Shown here in pieces: positions 17,471-26,880 of a stretch of 64,000 nucleotides of DNA (within the stretch, counting starts at the first letter, position 1; every line of letters starts with the position of its first letter). The DNA lies in contig JAKDLG010000006.1 of NCBI GenBank assembly GCA_030452985.1, positions 1-64,000 of the forward strand. The letters run 5' to 3'. The notes under the pieces were generated by a model. The model did no database searches. It was not told the origin of the DNA and saw only the letters and a list, made by a program, of their open reading frames with translations. The position numbers and the translations under genes were made by a program. This DNA comes from Humibacillus sp. (lineage in GTDB: Bacteria > Actinomycetota > Actinomycetes > Actinomycetales > Dermatophilaceae).

Positions 17471-18064
17471 GGAACGTCGACGGGCAAGCTGCTGTCGTTC
17501 TGGGGTACACCCAACCTGGGCGGTGGATACCAAGCCCTGGGCGGTTGAGTCCGTGCGATGACGCCTCCCCAACACCTGCCTCGCGCCATGGCATTTACGT
17601 GCAAGCCCGACAGCAAAATGGGTGACCTGTATGCGGAGCTCGGCGTCACCCGTCCATATCTCCTGCCGACACGCTTCGCCCGCTGGCCAGCTCCGCCCAA
17701 GACGGAAGTGGAGGCGGGCGAACTGGCGCAGGATCGTCGACGCTCTCAGCCGACGCCGTCGGCAGCCAGAATAGAGCGGCAGCGCGTGGCGCAACCCTGG
17801 CGACGGTGGAGCTCATCAGAAAGCGACCGAACCACGACAACAGATCTAGGCCGGGCCTCATAAGGGCATGCGGCAGCAATGAAGGGCGCCGATGCCCGTA
17901 CTCAACGGCAAGAGAGCAGGTAATCCGCGACACTCCGCGCGTCGGCGGCGCGGCGGCCCAGCCTGCCGTAGACCATCCGGCCACAAATGGGCTCAATCGA
18001 TTCCTGCCCGATTGCCTTTGATATGAGGTAGGGTTCCTGCACCCACGACAGTCTGAGGAGTCTC

Positions 18065-19438
18065 ATGAGATTTCAGGTTCGACGCCGAGTTGCTGTTTTG
18101 GCTGGTCTCTCGTTCGCGCTTCTTCTACCATTTGCCGGCCCGTCGTTGGCCAACACGGAGTCTGCCGGTAAGCCTGATCCGGGCTACAACTGGACCGACC
18201 CACCGGCAGACATCGAGCAGTGGCGGCGCGAGAATCTCGTCACAGAAGTAGCGCAACGTCTCGTCCCGGACCCAGAGGAAACCGGTATTGGCTACGCGGG
18301 AATGGTCGTGTCGGGTGAACGCCTAAGCATCACCATGTGGTGGCACGGGGAACTACCTGCGACAGTCCGCAAGGTCGTCGAGGACGCCAACGACGGGGTT
18401 TCCGTGCAGGTTCGCCCTGCTGAGCGCTCTATTAGTGACATTCGAAGGGCAGTGAGCCGGATTGTGGCGCCGGCCAGAATTGACCCCCGGATCCTCTCAG
18501 CAAATATCGAAGTACTTGGGACGGGGGAGGAGCAGGATGGGTCAGGCATCTCGGTTCGGTACGATGCGATCGACTCCTCGCAGGCGTTGCCGGCCCCCGA
18601 TGAGGTTCGACGCGTCCTCGAGCTGGTAGCTGGCGTCCCGGTCTTAGCCGCCAACTTAGGATCCAATGCCGTTTGGGCGTCTCGTCAAGACGACACCTCT
18701 CCCTGGTATGGCGGTGGTATGATTCAGAACTCCGGGGGGAAATGCTCTATCGGCTTCGCCGGGAGCAGAAATTCGGACGGCGGGTCCGTTATGCTAAGTG
18801 CAGCTCATTGTAGTGACTGGGGCCAGAATTCCTCGTATTGGTACGATGGAACGGGAAGCGAGCTTGTTGCAACTTGGCCGAATATCAGTATCGTGAGCGC
18901 TCTAGACTCAATGTCCATGAAGACACAGGGCGGCTCATTCGCGAGGGTTTTTGGCGGCGGTTGGAGCACCCAGTACGGCGGATACCGCTACACGCTTGAT
19001 GTTATTGGCTCATTTGCGAATCATGTGGGTAATAAAGTTTGTGCGTCTGGGGCGAATTCGGGTGAACACTGCAACCTCACGATTACAGGTACTGCTACCG
19101 CCGCGTGCGGACCCAACGGAAATATTGCCTGCCCTGCCTGGGAGGCCCAGAATCCTAGCAACGATTACGCCGTGGTTTCTGGCGACAGCGGTGGGCCGCT
19201 CTATCAAAACACCGGTCAAGGTAACGTCAGGGCGCAGGGTATTATCTCGTATACGGGCTCCTACCGCGGGAACGCAACCTTCTTCAATTGCACAGGCCTC
19301 GGTGGTACCCGTATCCGGTTTGGAGGATCAGGAGTCGCTTGCTCGGATGTAGTTGGTTACATTGACGTCTCGCGGGTTTTGAGTCAGCGGGGTATTACGT
19401 TGAAGAACTCAGGCACCTTGAGGCTCACAGCTTCCTGA
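18065..19438 (+). CDS. secreted S1 (trypsin-like) serine protease with N-terminal pro-domain
   Basis: Signal peptide; catalytic motifs LSAAHC and SGDSGGPLY; about 200-aa N-terminal pro-region. Confidence 0.88.
   Translation: MRFQVRRRVAVLAGLSFALLLPFAGPSLANTESAGKPDPGYNWTDPPADIEQWRRENLVTEVAQRLVPDPEETGIGYAGMVVSGERLSITMWWHGELPATVRKVVEDANDGVSVQVRPAERSISDIRRAVSRIVAPARIDPRILSANIEVLGTGEEQDGSGISVRYDAIDSSQALPAPDEVRRVLELVAGVPVLAANLGSNAVWASRQDDTSPWYGGGMIQNSGGKCSIGFAGSRNSDGGSVMLSAAHCSDWGQNSSYWYDGTGSELVATWPNISIVSALDSMSMKTQGGSFARVFGGGWSTQYGGYRYTLDVIGSFANHVGNKVCASGANSGEHCNLTITGTATAACGPNGNIACPAWEAQNPSNDYAVVSGDSGGPLYQNTGQGNVRAQGIISYTGSYRGNATFFNCTGLGGTRIRFGGSGVACSDVVGYIDVSRVLSQRGITLKNSGTLRLTAS
18170..18277 (+). 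repeat. left arm of 108-bp inverted repeat (partner 19842-19949)
   Basis: 106/108 nt identical to the reverse complement of 19842-19949. Confidence 0.93.
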
Positions 19439-20102
19439 GCGGACCCCGTACTACATCATCAAACTTTGGCTTCGCCTCAAGGACCGGGATGCCTGCGACG
19501 TCCTCGAGCACCTTATGTGCGCGCTCGTGGTCGACCAAGCCGGCTACGGAGCGGTCGTAAGTGATCCAAAGGCCCGTACCCTCAAGCACCGCACCCACAC
19601 CCAGCACCTTTATGCCTTGCTGTGCAAGGCGGGGATCTGCCGGCCCGGACGGAAGCACCCGACTGATAGCTTCCTGGAGTTCAGTGTTGTTGTACGGGGC
19701 CGGTGATATCTCGACGTCTACGCCGTCTGTGCTGTTGTCAGCAACGGCCCGGACCGCCGGAGGCACCGGACCCTTCCACCAGAGCCAAACCTTCAGTTGA
19801 TCTCCGGACACCTTCAAACCTGTGTACCCACTGCCGGGTCTCTCTGGGTCCGGGACGAGACGCTGCGCTACTTCTGTGACGAGATTCTCGCGCCGCCACT
19901 GCTCGATGTCTGCCGGTGGGTCGGTCCAGTTGTAGCCCGGGTCAGGCTTGGACACGGACGAAACCGTTGAAGGGTTCGCCTCTGCCGGGCCCGTCGCTTG
20001 GTGTCCTAGCACTGTGCTGGATGGGGTAAAAGAGCTGGCTGCTCCGCAACCTGCTACGGCCACGATGCTCACCAGTGCACCAACTACTCGCCTGTCGGTC
20101 AT
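19425..20102 (-). CDS. lipoprotein paralogous to the pro-domain of the 18065-19438 protease
   Basis: Lipobox VAVAGCG, then KPDPGYNWTDPPADIEQWRRENLVTEVAQRLVPDPE identical to the protease N-terminus, with full-length weaker similarity to the pro-region and no catalytic domain. Confidence 0.85.
   Translation of the reverse strand: MTDRRVVGALVSIVAVAGCGAASSFTPSSTVLGHQATGPAEANPSTVSSVSKPDPGYNWTDPPADIEQWRRENLVTEVAQRLVPDPERPGSGYTGLKVSGDQLKVWLWWKGPVPPAVRAVADNSTDGVDVEISPAPYNNTELQEAISRVLPSGPADPRLAQQGIKVLGVGAVLEGTGLWITYDRSVAGLVDHERAHKVLEDVAGIPVLEAKPKFDDVVRGPLRKL
19842..19949 (-). repeat. right arm of 108-bp inverted repeat (partner 18170-18277)
   Basis: See partner. Confidence 0.93.
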
Positions 20103-20993
20103 GTCCAGTCCTTCCCACTTTCCCGGGCTCGGCCGCCCGCGCGCATACCACACCTACTACATAAGACGCCGAATCCGCGAGAAACGTTGCATCAGGCGCA
20201 GCACGGTCGTCTCGTATCACTCTGGCACCATCTGGCGCTGCTGGCCTGGCTGCCGCGTCTAACGCTTGCGTCACAAGGATGCTGAAACCCGGTACCCGAT
20301 TCACGATTCTACGACGGCCGATGAGTTCTTGGTCGGTGGCCCGACCGTCCGCTCCGAGAGCGGCCAGCTTCCGACGTTCCCCACAAATCCCATCGGGAGC
20401 ACCCCAGGTGATGTTACGCAGTCCGTAACGCACGATCCTGCAGCGTTGCTACCCAACCCCCCTACCGGGGCCGGGAGGCGTAGGTGTCGAATCATCGGGT
20501 CGAGCCAGACCGGGAGGACGCCGAGGACACGGGCGACCTCGGGCTCGAACAGAAGACGACCCAACGTACGCGCGAACGGGCGGGCCGGCATGGCCACCAT
20601 CATCGCGGCATCCCTACCGTTCCACCGAGAGCGGGCAGGCACTTTCACGGTGGTGGGGGTCGGCTCCGGCGCGGTTCGTCTTGACCGCGGATCTTCGAGA
20701 AGAGAACGTGGTGCTCGTGTCTCAGCTTTCCTACGGTGACCCGGACGGGTTCGGCGTCTATGGCGTCCTGCAGCAGTCCGACGACGGCCTCTTGATTTGT
20801 GCTGACTGTGGGCTCTGCTTCGAACACTTGGGCCTGCACGCGGCCCACGTCCACGACGGCGCCGCCGACTACCGGGTCCGCCACGGGTTGAAGCGGACTC
20901 GCGGGCTCGTCGCGGACAGTGTCCGCGTCAAGCAGGTGCAGAACGGGGCCCGGATCAGCGGTTCACCAGCCGGGCAGGCCCTGGCCCAGGCGC

Positions 20994-23573
20994 CAGGACT
21001 CCTGACATAGCGGCATAGTTGCTGCGGTGTCAGGGAGCGGTTTTGATCTCGTAGCGCAGGGTCAGGTCGGTGCCGGGGTAGCGGGTTTCGGTGGCGGTGA
21101 GGTGCTCGCAGAGTTCCTTGATGGCGGTGGTGGCGCGGCGGGTTGGTAGCGGGTCGAGCCGGATCGTTAGGACGCCCTCGGTGGTGGGGTCGATGTCGCC
21201 GCTGGCGGTGAGGACGTGGCGGATCAGGGTGTGCGCTTCGTCATTTTTGCGGGCGTACCTGGTGTGTAGGCGCAGCTCGCGGGCGAGGGTGGTGGCGGTG
21301 TTGAACGCGGCGATCCGGATGGCGTGGGTCAGCAGTTTGGTTTGCACGTCGAGGACCTGCTGGCCGGGGTTGACCTCGCGCAGCGGCAGCCGCGCCGGGG
21401 TCGCCGCGTGTGCGGCTTCGGCGGTGGTCAGGGCGGCCTCGGCGGTGCGTAGGTCCGCGGTGAGCGCGTCGTGGGCGGCGTTGGTGAGCAGGGTCGGGGT
21501 GCCGGGCGCTGGTGAACGAGCCGCCAGGAGCGCGGCGTCCGCGGCCGCGGTCTGCTGCTGGTGGCAAACCCTGGCGGCGAGCACCTGCTGGTAGGTGCGT
21601 TTACGGGCGGGGTTGGGCACCGACCGGTCCGGGTCGTCGTCGGTGACGGTGTAGCTGTCGTGGGAGTCCAGGTCGAAGTGCATCCGCGCGTAGCGGAAGT
21701 AGTTCTCCTGGCGCCACCTCGAGCCCATCCGGTAGATGATCTCGGCCGGGGGTAGGTCGGTGCGGGTGGTCAGGATGTGGATCTGACGCAGCCCGCCACC
21801 GTCTTCTGTGCCGTTCTCGGTGGTGTGTTTCTTGGAGTGTTTGGTGACCGGGACAGCGAGGGTGATCTGCCGCATCGTAAAGACCTGCGGCTCGCCCTGA
21901 GCAGTGTCCCGGGTTGCTCCCTCGGTAGCGTTTTCGGTTTGGCTCAGGGGCAGCGTGGTGGTGGTGTCCGCGACCCGCCAGGCATGGGTGAGGCCGGTCT
22001 CGTCGGTGAAGTCAAGGTCGGTGAACTGGTCGGGGTCGATGTCGGGGGTGGGGCCCTTGCGCCAGGTCAGCACGTCGAACCCGGCCTCGTCCAGGTGTTT
22101 GAACAGGGCCGGGGACCAGCCGCCGCGGTCGAACCCGACCAGGACGCGGCGGTTGTCCCCGACCGCGGCCCGTAGCTGCGGCATCAGGCGGCGTAGCTCA
22201 CCGGCCAGCGACGCTCCGGGCTGGGCCATCACGACCAGGACCGGGTCGCCGGCCGCGTCGGACACCCACGTTTCGAGCGTGGCCGGGGCGGGGAACCGCA
22301 GCCGGGCCAGGTGGGTCTTGCCGACCTTGCGACCGCCTTGGTAGGCGCGGACATGTCCATCGACGTACAACACGATCCCCACCGACCCGGCCTCACCATC
22401 GCCGCCGCTGCCGTCACTTCCGGTGGGTCGGGCCAGGTGGGTGGCGGCCATGGCCGCGATCAGCCGGTCCGCGTGGCCGGCGGCGGCGAGCAGGCCCAGC
22501 TTGCGGCGGATGGTCTTGACCTCCGGGGCCCGGTCCATCCCGAGGACCCGACCCAACGCGGTCGGGTCGATCCGGGTGGCGCCCTCGGCGCGGGGCTGGC
22601 CGGCCAGGGTGCGTAGCACGGCCTCGAGCAGGACCGTGTGAAGGCCGTAGAACCCGTTCGGCAACGCCCCGTACACCCGGCCCGCGCAGGCCAGTAGCCC
22701 GGTCGCTTCCAGCGCGGGCAGGGCCAGCAAGAGCCCGGCCAACGGGACCCGGCCCGCGGGCGTGAACACCGGCGCCGCGTGCTCGATCAGCCCGAACCGG
22801 GCCGCTACCCGCTCCGCGGACCGGTCCACCGGCTGCGCCAACACCGGCAGCATCGGCGTGTTGATGTCCGCACGCGCGACCTCACCCAGCGCCTCCTGCG
22901 CGCTCTCCTCCACCGCCTCGTCGATGGACTCGTCCATGGTGGTGTCGGACTGCGTGGTGTCGTCCATGGCCTGCACCGGGGTGGCGGGTAGGGCGCGGCG
23001 AACGCTGTCGGTCGAGACCCCGACCGCGGCCGCGATCGCCCGCAGGCTCGCTCCGGCCGTACGGCGGGCCCGGATGCGGGCTACCACGGCCGGCGTCAAC
23101 GCCGAGGGGCCCTTGGGGCCGGTCTTGGCCGGGACGAGCCCGCCCGCGCCGGCCACGTCCATCGCCTGGCCCCACCGGCGCAACGTGTCCGGGTCGACAC
23201 CGAACCCGGCGGCCACCTCGAACGCCCGGGCGGCCTTGATCGTCACCAGCTGCACTGCGGCCAACCGCCGGCAGGCGTGGTCCCCGGGCTGCCAGGCCAT
23301 CACCAGCTCGCCGCGCACGAACACCCGCCCGCCGTCGGTGTCCTCCACGAGCGCGGCGGCCGCCCCGATCAGCACCGCGTCCGGGTGCGGGACCACCGGC
23401 AGCGGCGCTTGGGCTGTCATGACCGCCATCAAACCAAACCTCCGAAACCCGACTGCTGAGACCGCACTAATTATCTCACATTTCGGGCCTGTAGACGACC
23501 GGAAGAATGATCGGATCCCCCCTGGGAACAACGGAATCCCCGCGAGGGCTACAGAACTATGTCAGGAGCCCTG
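20994..23573 (-). mobile_element. insertion sequence, 17-bp TIR CAGG(A/G)CTCCTGACATAG, 6-bp TSD AGGCGC
   Basis: Ends 20994-21010 and 23557-23573 are inverted with one mismatch; AGGCGC at 20988-20993 and 23574-23579. Confidence 0.9.
21030..23429 (-). CDS. transposase of that IS (N-terminal helix-turn-helix, DDE-like C-terminal region; family not assigned)
   Basis: About 800 aa, within the TIR-bounded element. HTH-like ...ARRTAGASLRAIAAAVGVSTDSVRRAL; MGSRWRQENYFRYARMHFDLDSHDSY. Confidence 0.82.
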   Translation of the reverse strand: MAVMTAQAPLPVVPHPDAVLIGAAAALVEDTDGGRVFVRGELVMAWQPGDHACRRLAAVQLVTIKAARAFEVAAGFGVDPDTLRRWGQAMDVAGAGGLVPAKTGPKGPSALTPAVVARIRARRTAGASLRAIAAAVGVSTDSVRRALPATPVQAMDDTTQSDTTMDESIDEAVEESAQEALGEVARADINTPMLPVLAQPVDRSAERVAARFGLIEHAAPVFTPAGRVPLAGLLLALPALEATGLLACAGRVYGALPNGFYGLHTVLLEAVLRTLAGQPRAEGATRIDPTALGRVLGMDRAPEVKTIRRKLGLLAAAGHADRLIAAMAATHLARPTGSDGSGGDGEAGSVGIVLYVDGHVRAYQGGRKVGKTHLARLRFPAPATLETWVSDAAGDPVLVVMAQPGASLAGELRRLMPQLRAAVGDNRRVLVGFDRGGWSPALFKHLDEAGFDVLTWRKGPTPDIDPDQFTDLDFTDETGLTHAWRVADTTTTLPLSQTENATEGATRDTAQGEPQVFTMRQITLAVPVTKHSKKHTTENGTEDGGGLRQIHILTTRTDLPPAEIIYRMGSRWRQENYFRYARMHFDLDSHDSYTVTDDDPDRSVPNPARKRTYQQVLAARVCHQQQTAAADAALLAARSPAPGTPTLLTNAAHDALTADLRTAEAALTTAEAAHAATPARLPLREVNPGQQVLDVQTKLLTHAIRIAAFNTATTLARELRLHTRYARKNDEAHTLIRHVLTASGDIDPTTEGVLTIRLDPLPTRRATTAIKELCEHLTATETRYPGTDLTLRYEIKTAP

Positions 23574-23872
23574 AGGCGCGGGACCCGCGCCGGGCGGCGC
23601 GGATCTGGCGGGAGATGGGCGCCCCGGTCTCGGCCGAGGCCGCTCGTGAACGCGACCAGCGCATGTCGGCGGTGGGCAAGGCGGCCCGTAAGGGCACCGT
23701 CACGGTGTGCGCCGAATGCGGCGTGGAGTTCTGCGCCCTCGTCGCGGCCAGCAAACGGCGGTACTGCGGCCACTCCTGCGCTAATCGGGCGAACCGGCGA
23801 GCCCCACGACGGGCAAGGCCAGAACCGTTGTGACCGTGAACCCTTATCGAACTGGCGTTCCATACTGGGGGG

Positions 23873-24124
23873 ATGGCAGGTGGGTCCGGGCGAGGCGTCG
23901 AGCACCACGTGCCCGCGCCGCCGCCAGCCCGCTCCCATGTGTGGGTCCAAGGCCCACCGGGCACGCACGGCCCGGTCCCGGGCCTGATCCTGAGATGGGT
24001 CCGCGGACCCACCGGGGCGTGGCGCGCCTTGACGGTGTTCTACCTCGAGGACCAGGAGACCTTGGTCCAGCAATGGGTCGATGCCCAGATGCTGACCCCG
24101 GTCGCCCGGCAGACCCGACGATGA
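23873..24124 (+). CDS. small hypothetical protein (HVWVQGPPGTHGPVPGLILRWVRGP...)
   Basis: 83-aa ORF upstream of the recombinase. Confidence 0.5.
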   Translation: MAGGSGRGVEHHVPAPPPARSHVWVQGPPGTHGPVPGLILRWVRGPTGAWRALTVFYLEDQETLVQQWVDAQMLTPVARQTRR

Positions 24125-24253
24125 CCTCGCACCCGGCGCACCGGGCGTCGGTGGCCCAGTCGCGCACCTGGCTCAAAACCCGAGGGATACGAGACGTCTC
24201 ACTGCGGCCTCCCCCGCGCCAGCGAAAGTGGCGGAGTCCCGCACGGGAGCGCT

Positions 24254-24314
24254 TCTCGTAACTATGTCTCGCAACTAGATGGCTAGACTGATGTACTCAG
24301 TGTTAGTTACGAGA
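24254..24314. promoter_or_regulatory. inverted repeat TCTCGTAACTA (24254-24264) / TAGTTACGAGA (24304-24314) just upstream of the recombinase; candidate res site or operator
   Basis: Perfect 11-bp arms ending 14 bp before the start codon. Confidence 0.55.
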
Positions 24315-24328
24315 CACCCCAGGAGTAC

Positions 24329-24913
24329 ATGGTGGCCAAGCTGATCGGGTACGCCCGGGTCTCGACCAAAGGACAGTCCACCGACCGGCAAGAGACCGAC
24401 CTACTGGCCGCAGGGGTACGCCGAGATGATCTCTACACCGACCACGGCGTGTCCGGAGCCAGAGCCTCCAGACCCGCGTTCGACCAGGCCCTGGCCGCGT
24501 TGCACAACGGAGACACCCTGATCGTCACGACCCTGGACCGGTTAGGACGATCCACCCAGCACATGCTCGCCTTCGCCGACCAGCTGCGCGACCGCGGGGC
24601 AGGCCTCCGGGTCCTGAACCTGGGCGGCGGTGACGTAGACACCGCCACACCCATGGGGTCGATGCTCTTCACGATCATGGCCGCCCTGGCGCAAATGGAA
24701 CTAGAGATCAAACGCGAACGAGTCACCGACTCCATCAGCAAACGCCGCGCCGCCGGTCAGAACCTCGGCGGCCGGCCCCAGCGTGTCACCGACTCCCAGA
24801 TCCGCAGCGCCACCCGACTCGTCCACGCCGGAGACCCCGTCACCCAGGTCGCCCGCGACCTCGGAATGTCACGAGCGACGTTCTACCGCCGCTCACAAGC
24901 CCTCAACACCTGA
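24329..24913 (+). CDS. serine recombinase (resolvase/invertase family)
   Basis: GYARVSTKGQSTDRQETDLL...DHGVSGARASRPAFDQAL...TLDRLGRS...C-terminal HTH. Confidence 0.95.
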   Translation: MVAKLIGYARVSTKGQSTDRQETDLLAAGVRRDDLYTDHGVSGARASRPAFDQALAALHNGDTLIVTTLDRLGRSTQHMLAFADQLRDRGAGLRVLNLGGGDVDTATPMGSMLFTIMAALAQMELEIKRERVTDSISKRRAAGQNLGGRPQRVTDSQIRSATRLVHAGDPVTQVARDLGMSRATFYRRSQALNT

Positions 24914-25110
24914 TCGCCGCCACGGTAGTGAACACGTCCGTTGCGCAGAACGAACCGGCCGTCGAGGAACATCGGAACGAGATGCCCCACTAACGATCTG
25001 CGTCTGGTTGAGATGTCAGCCTGGCGGCACGACGGCCAGGCCGCCCAACCCGAGCGATCCGCTCACCCAGTGCGGCTGGTGACAGCACCGTTACCAGCAC
25101 CCCGAGCACC

Positions 25111-25263
25111 GTGCTCGGCCCGCAGGTCTCAGCGGCGCTGCTCGCCACACACCTCAATGGTGAGCGCCTCAACCTCGACCACGGCTACCCGTTGCGGCTG
25201 ATCTCGCCAAACCGGGCCGGCGTGCTCAACACCAAGTGGCTGGCCCGGATCGAGGTGGTCTGA
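25111..25263 (+). pseudogene. 3' remnant of a sulfite-oxidase-like molybdopterin oxidoreductase
   Basis: In-frame LLATHLNGERLNLDHGYPLRLISPNRAGVLNTKWLARIEVV* with no preceding catalytic domain. Confidence 0.7.
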
Positions 25264-25264
25264 G

Positions 25265-25708
25265 ATGAAGGCCTGGCGCATCGCCTTCGCGGCCTCCGGC
25301 ATCCTGCTCGGGCTCTTCGGGATCTTCCGACTGGTGACCGAAGTGCCCATCGGCAACCTGCTCGTTCTGGCCGGTTGGATGATCGGTGCCGTCGTCATCC
25401 ACGACGGCATCCTCTCGCCTGCTGTGATCGCGGTCGGGTGGTTCGTCAGTCGCGTCATGCCGGCCCGGGCCCGCCGATACGTTCAAGGCGGCCTCATCGC
25501 TGGCGGGCTGATCACTGTCGTCGCCATCCCGTTGATTCTGCATGCCGGGCAAGAGCCGGCCAGCAAGGCCCTCCTGCGGCAGAACTTCGGGGGCAACCTG
25601 ACCATCCTGCTCGGGGCGGTCGCGGCCGTGAGCCTGGTGCTCTACGCCGTGCGCGTCGCCCGCGAGACCCGCGAGACCCGCCAATACCCATACTGCTTCC
25701 AAAGCTGA
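25265..25708 (+). CDS. hypothetical membrane protein
   Basis: 147 aa, four hydrophobic segments. Starts 1 nt after the stop of the truncated oxidoreductase. Confidence 0.7.
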   Translation: MKAWRIAFAASGILLGLFGIFRLVTEVPIGNLLVLAGWMIGAVVIHDGILSPAVIAVGWFVSRVMPARARRYVQGGLIAGGLITVVAIPLILHAGQEPASKALLRQNFGGNLTILLGAVAAVSLVLYAVRVARETRETRQYPYCFQS

Positions 25709-25771
25709 GCCGTCGCCCAACAGCCGCTTGCCCAAGAACCGAGCCGTCGGCACAGGTGGCGACGGCTCGGT

Positions 25772-26593
25772 CTACCGACGTCGGCCGGTGACCCAGTCGT
25801 ATCGGTTGTCGTCGTCGACGATGGGGTGCCCCGCCCGCTTCCCGACGCCAGCCCCACCGTCGACAGGTAGCACGGCACCGGTCACATAGCTGGCGCCCGA
25901 CGAGCACAGCCAGAGCACCAGGTTGGCGACCTCCTCCGGTAGTCCGGGCCGAGCCAGCGGCAGCGTGGGGATTCGTGTCGAAAGGCTCTGCGCCATCGAG
26001 GGCGGCAGCGGCTTGGGTTGGGTGTCGATCAGCCCGGGGCTCACGCAGTTGACGAGAATCTCGTGTGGTGCCAGTTCGATCGCCGCCACCCGAGTGAAGC
26101 TCTCGGTAGCCGCTCGACTGCTGGCGTAGGCGGCTGCTCCCGCTGACCCCACGCTGCTCACACCCGAGGAGAAGTTGACGATCCGACCCCCCTCGCCCTG
26201 CGTGATCATGATGCGGGCGGCGGCTTGGGTCATGAGAAAGGTGCCACGACAGTTGACGGCGTAGACGGTGTCCCACACCTCCACCCGCTCTTCGAGCAGA
26301 CTGGCGTGAGGCGCGACAGCGGCATTGTTGACGCAGACGTCCAGTCTGCCGAAGTGAGTGGCGGCGGCGTCAACCACTTCTTGCGCTCCGGCTGCTGTGC
26401 TGATGTCAGCCGCGACCGACAGCACCCGGTCGCCGTGCGGGGAGCACGTCTCTCGTAAGCCCGCCTCATCGCGGTCAGCCGCAACCACCTGCGCGCCGGC
26501 GGCCACGAACGAGGAGACGATGCTTCGCCCCACTCCCCGGGACGCGCCGGTGACCACAGCGGTCGTGCCTGAGAACTCGTAGTGAACATCCAT
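25772..26593 (-). CDS. SDR-family oxidoreductase
   Basis: TAVVTGASRGVGRSIV, NNAA, YASSRAA motifs. Confidence 0.9.
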   Translation of the reverse strand: MDVHYEFSGTTAVVTGASRGVGRSIVSSFVAAGAQVVAADRDEAGLRETCSPHGDRVLSVAADISTAAGAQEVVDAAATHFGRLDVCVNNAAVAPHASLLEERVEVWDTVYAVNCRGTFLMTQAAARIMITQGEGGRIVNFSSGVSSVGSAGAAAYASSRAATESFTRVAAIELAPHEILVNCVSPGLIDTQPKPLPPSMAQSLSTRIPTLPLARPGLPEEVANLVLWLCSSGASYVTGAVLPVDGGAGVGKRAGHPIVDDDNRYDWVTGRRR

Positions 26594-26696
26594 GTGCGGG
26601 TCCCTGTCGTGAGGTCGGTTCGGCGCTCCGCCTGCGCCTGCCCTCTCAGTCATGGAGGGAGCCCAGGGCCGGTTGATGTTGAGCGATCGTAATCTG

Positions 26697-26781
26697 ATTG
26701 TCGACAATGGGCAACGATCTGCGGAGGTATTCGGAGCTCCAAAAATGTTCTCGTCCACAACCGTTGACTGATTGTCGACAA
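26697..26781. promoter_or_regulatory. two operator-like palindromes: ATTGTCGACAAT (26697-26708) and ATTGTCGACAA (26771-26781)
   Basis: In the divergent intergenic region between the SDR and Opp genes. Confidence 0.6.
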
Positions 26782-26880
26782 GCGACCTACAGTCACCCTT
26801 CATAATCGCTGTGATCGACCAGGGTGAGAGAGCAGCCACGACAGCAGCATCACCATCTCGGGAAGGCGGACCGCGCTGCC

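Larger units (their letters stand above)
20681..23833 (+). pseudogene. MucR/ROS-like zinc-finger regulator gene interrupted by an IS (exonic parts 20681-20993 and 23574-23833)
   Basis: LICADCGLCFEHLGLHAAHVHDGAADYRVRHGLKRTRGLV... then, after the IS, ...RDPRRAARIWREMGAPVSAEAARERDQRMSAVGKAARKGTVTVCAECGVEFCALVAASKRRYCGHSCANRANRR. Removing the IS and one AGGCGC copy restores GQALAQARDPRRAAR in frame. TTG start. Confidence 0.85.

Noticed and set aside
11836-17511. Shared 14-mer TTCTGGGGTACACC near 11837 and 17496 as possible att sites of a module carrying the SDP operon
   Set aside because: A 14-bp repeat is expected by chance in 64 kb, and the flanks do not extend the match.
20301-20648. 115-aa minus ORF and degraded-looking sequence between the lipoprotein and the MucR-like gene
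   Set aside because: No recognisable domain and no good start context; may be a gene remnant but cannot be supported.
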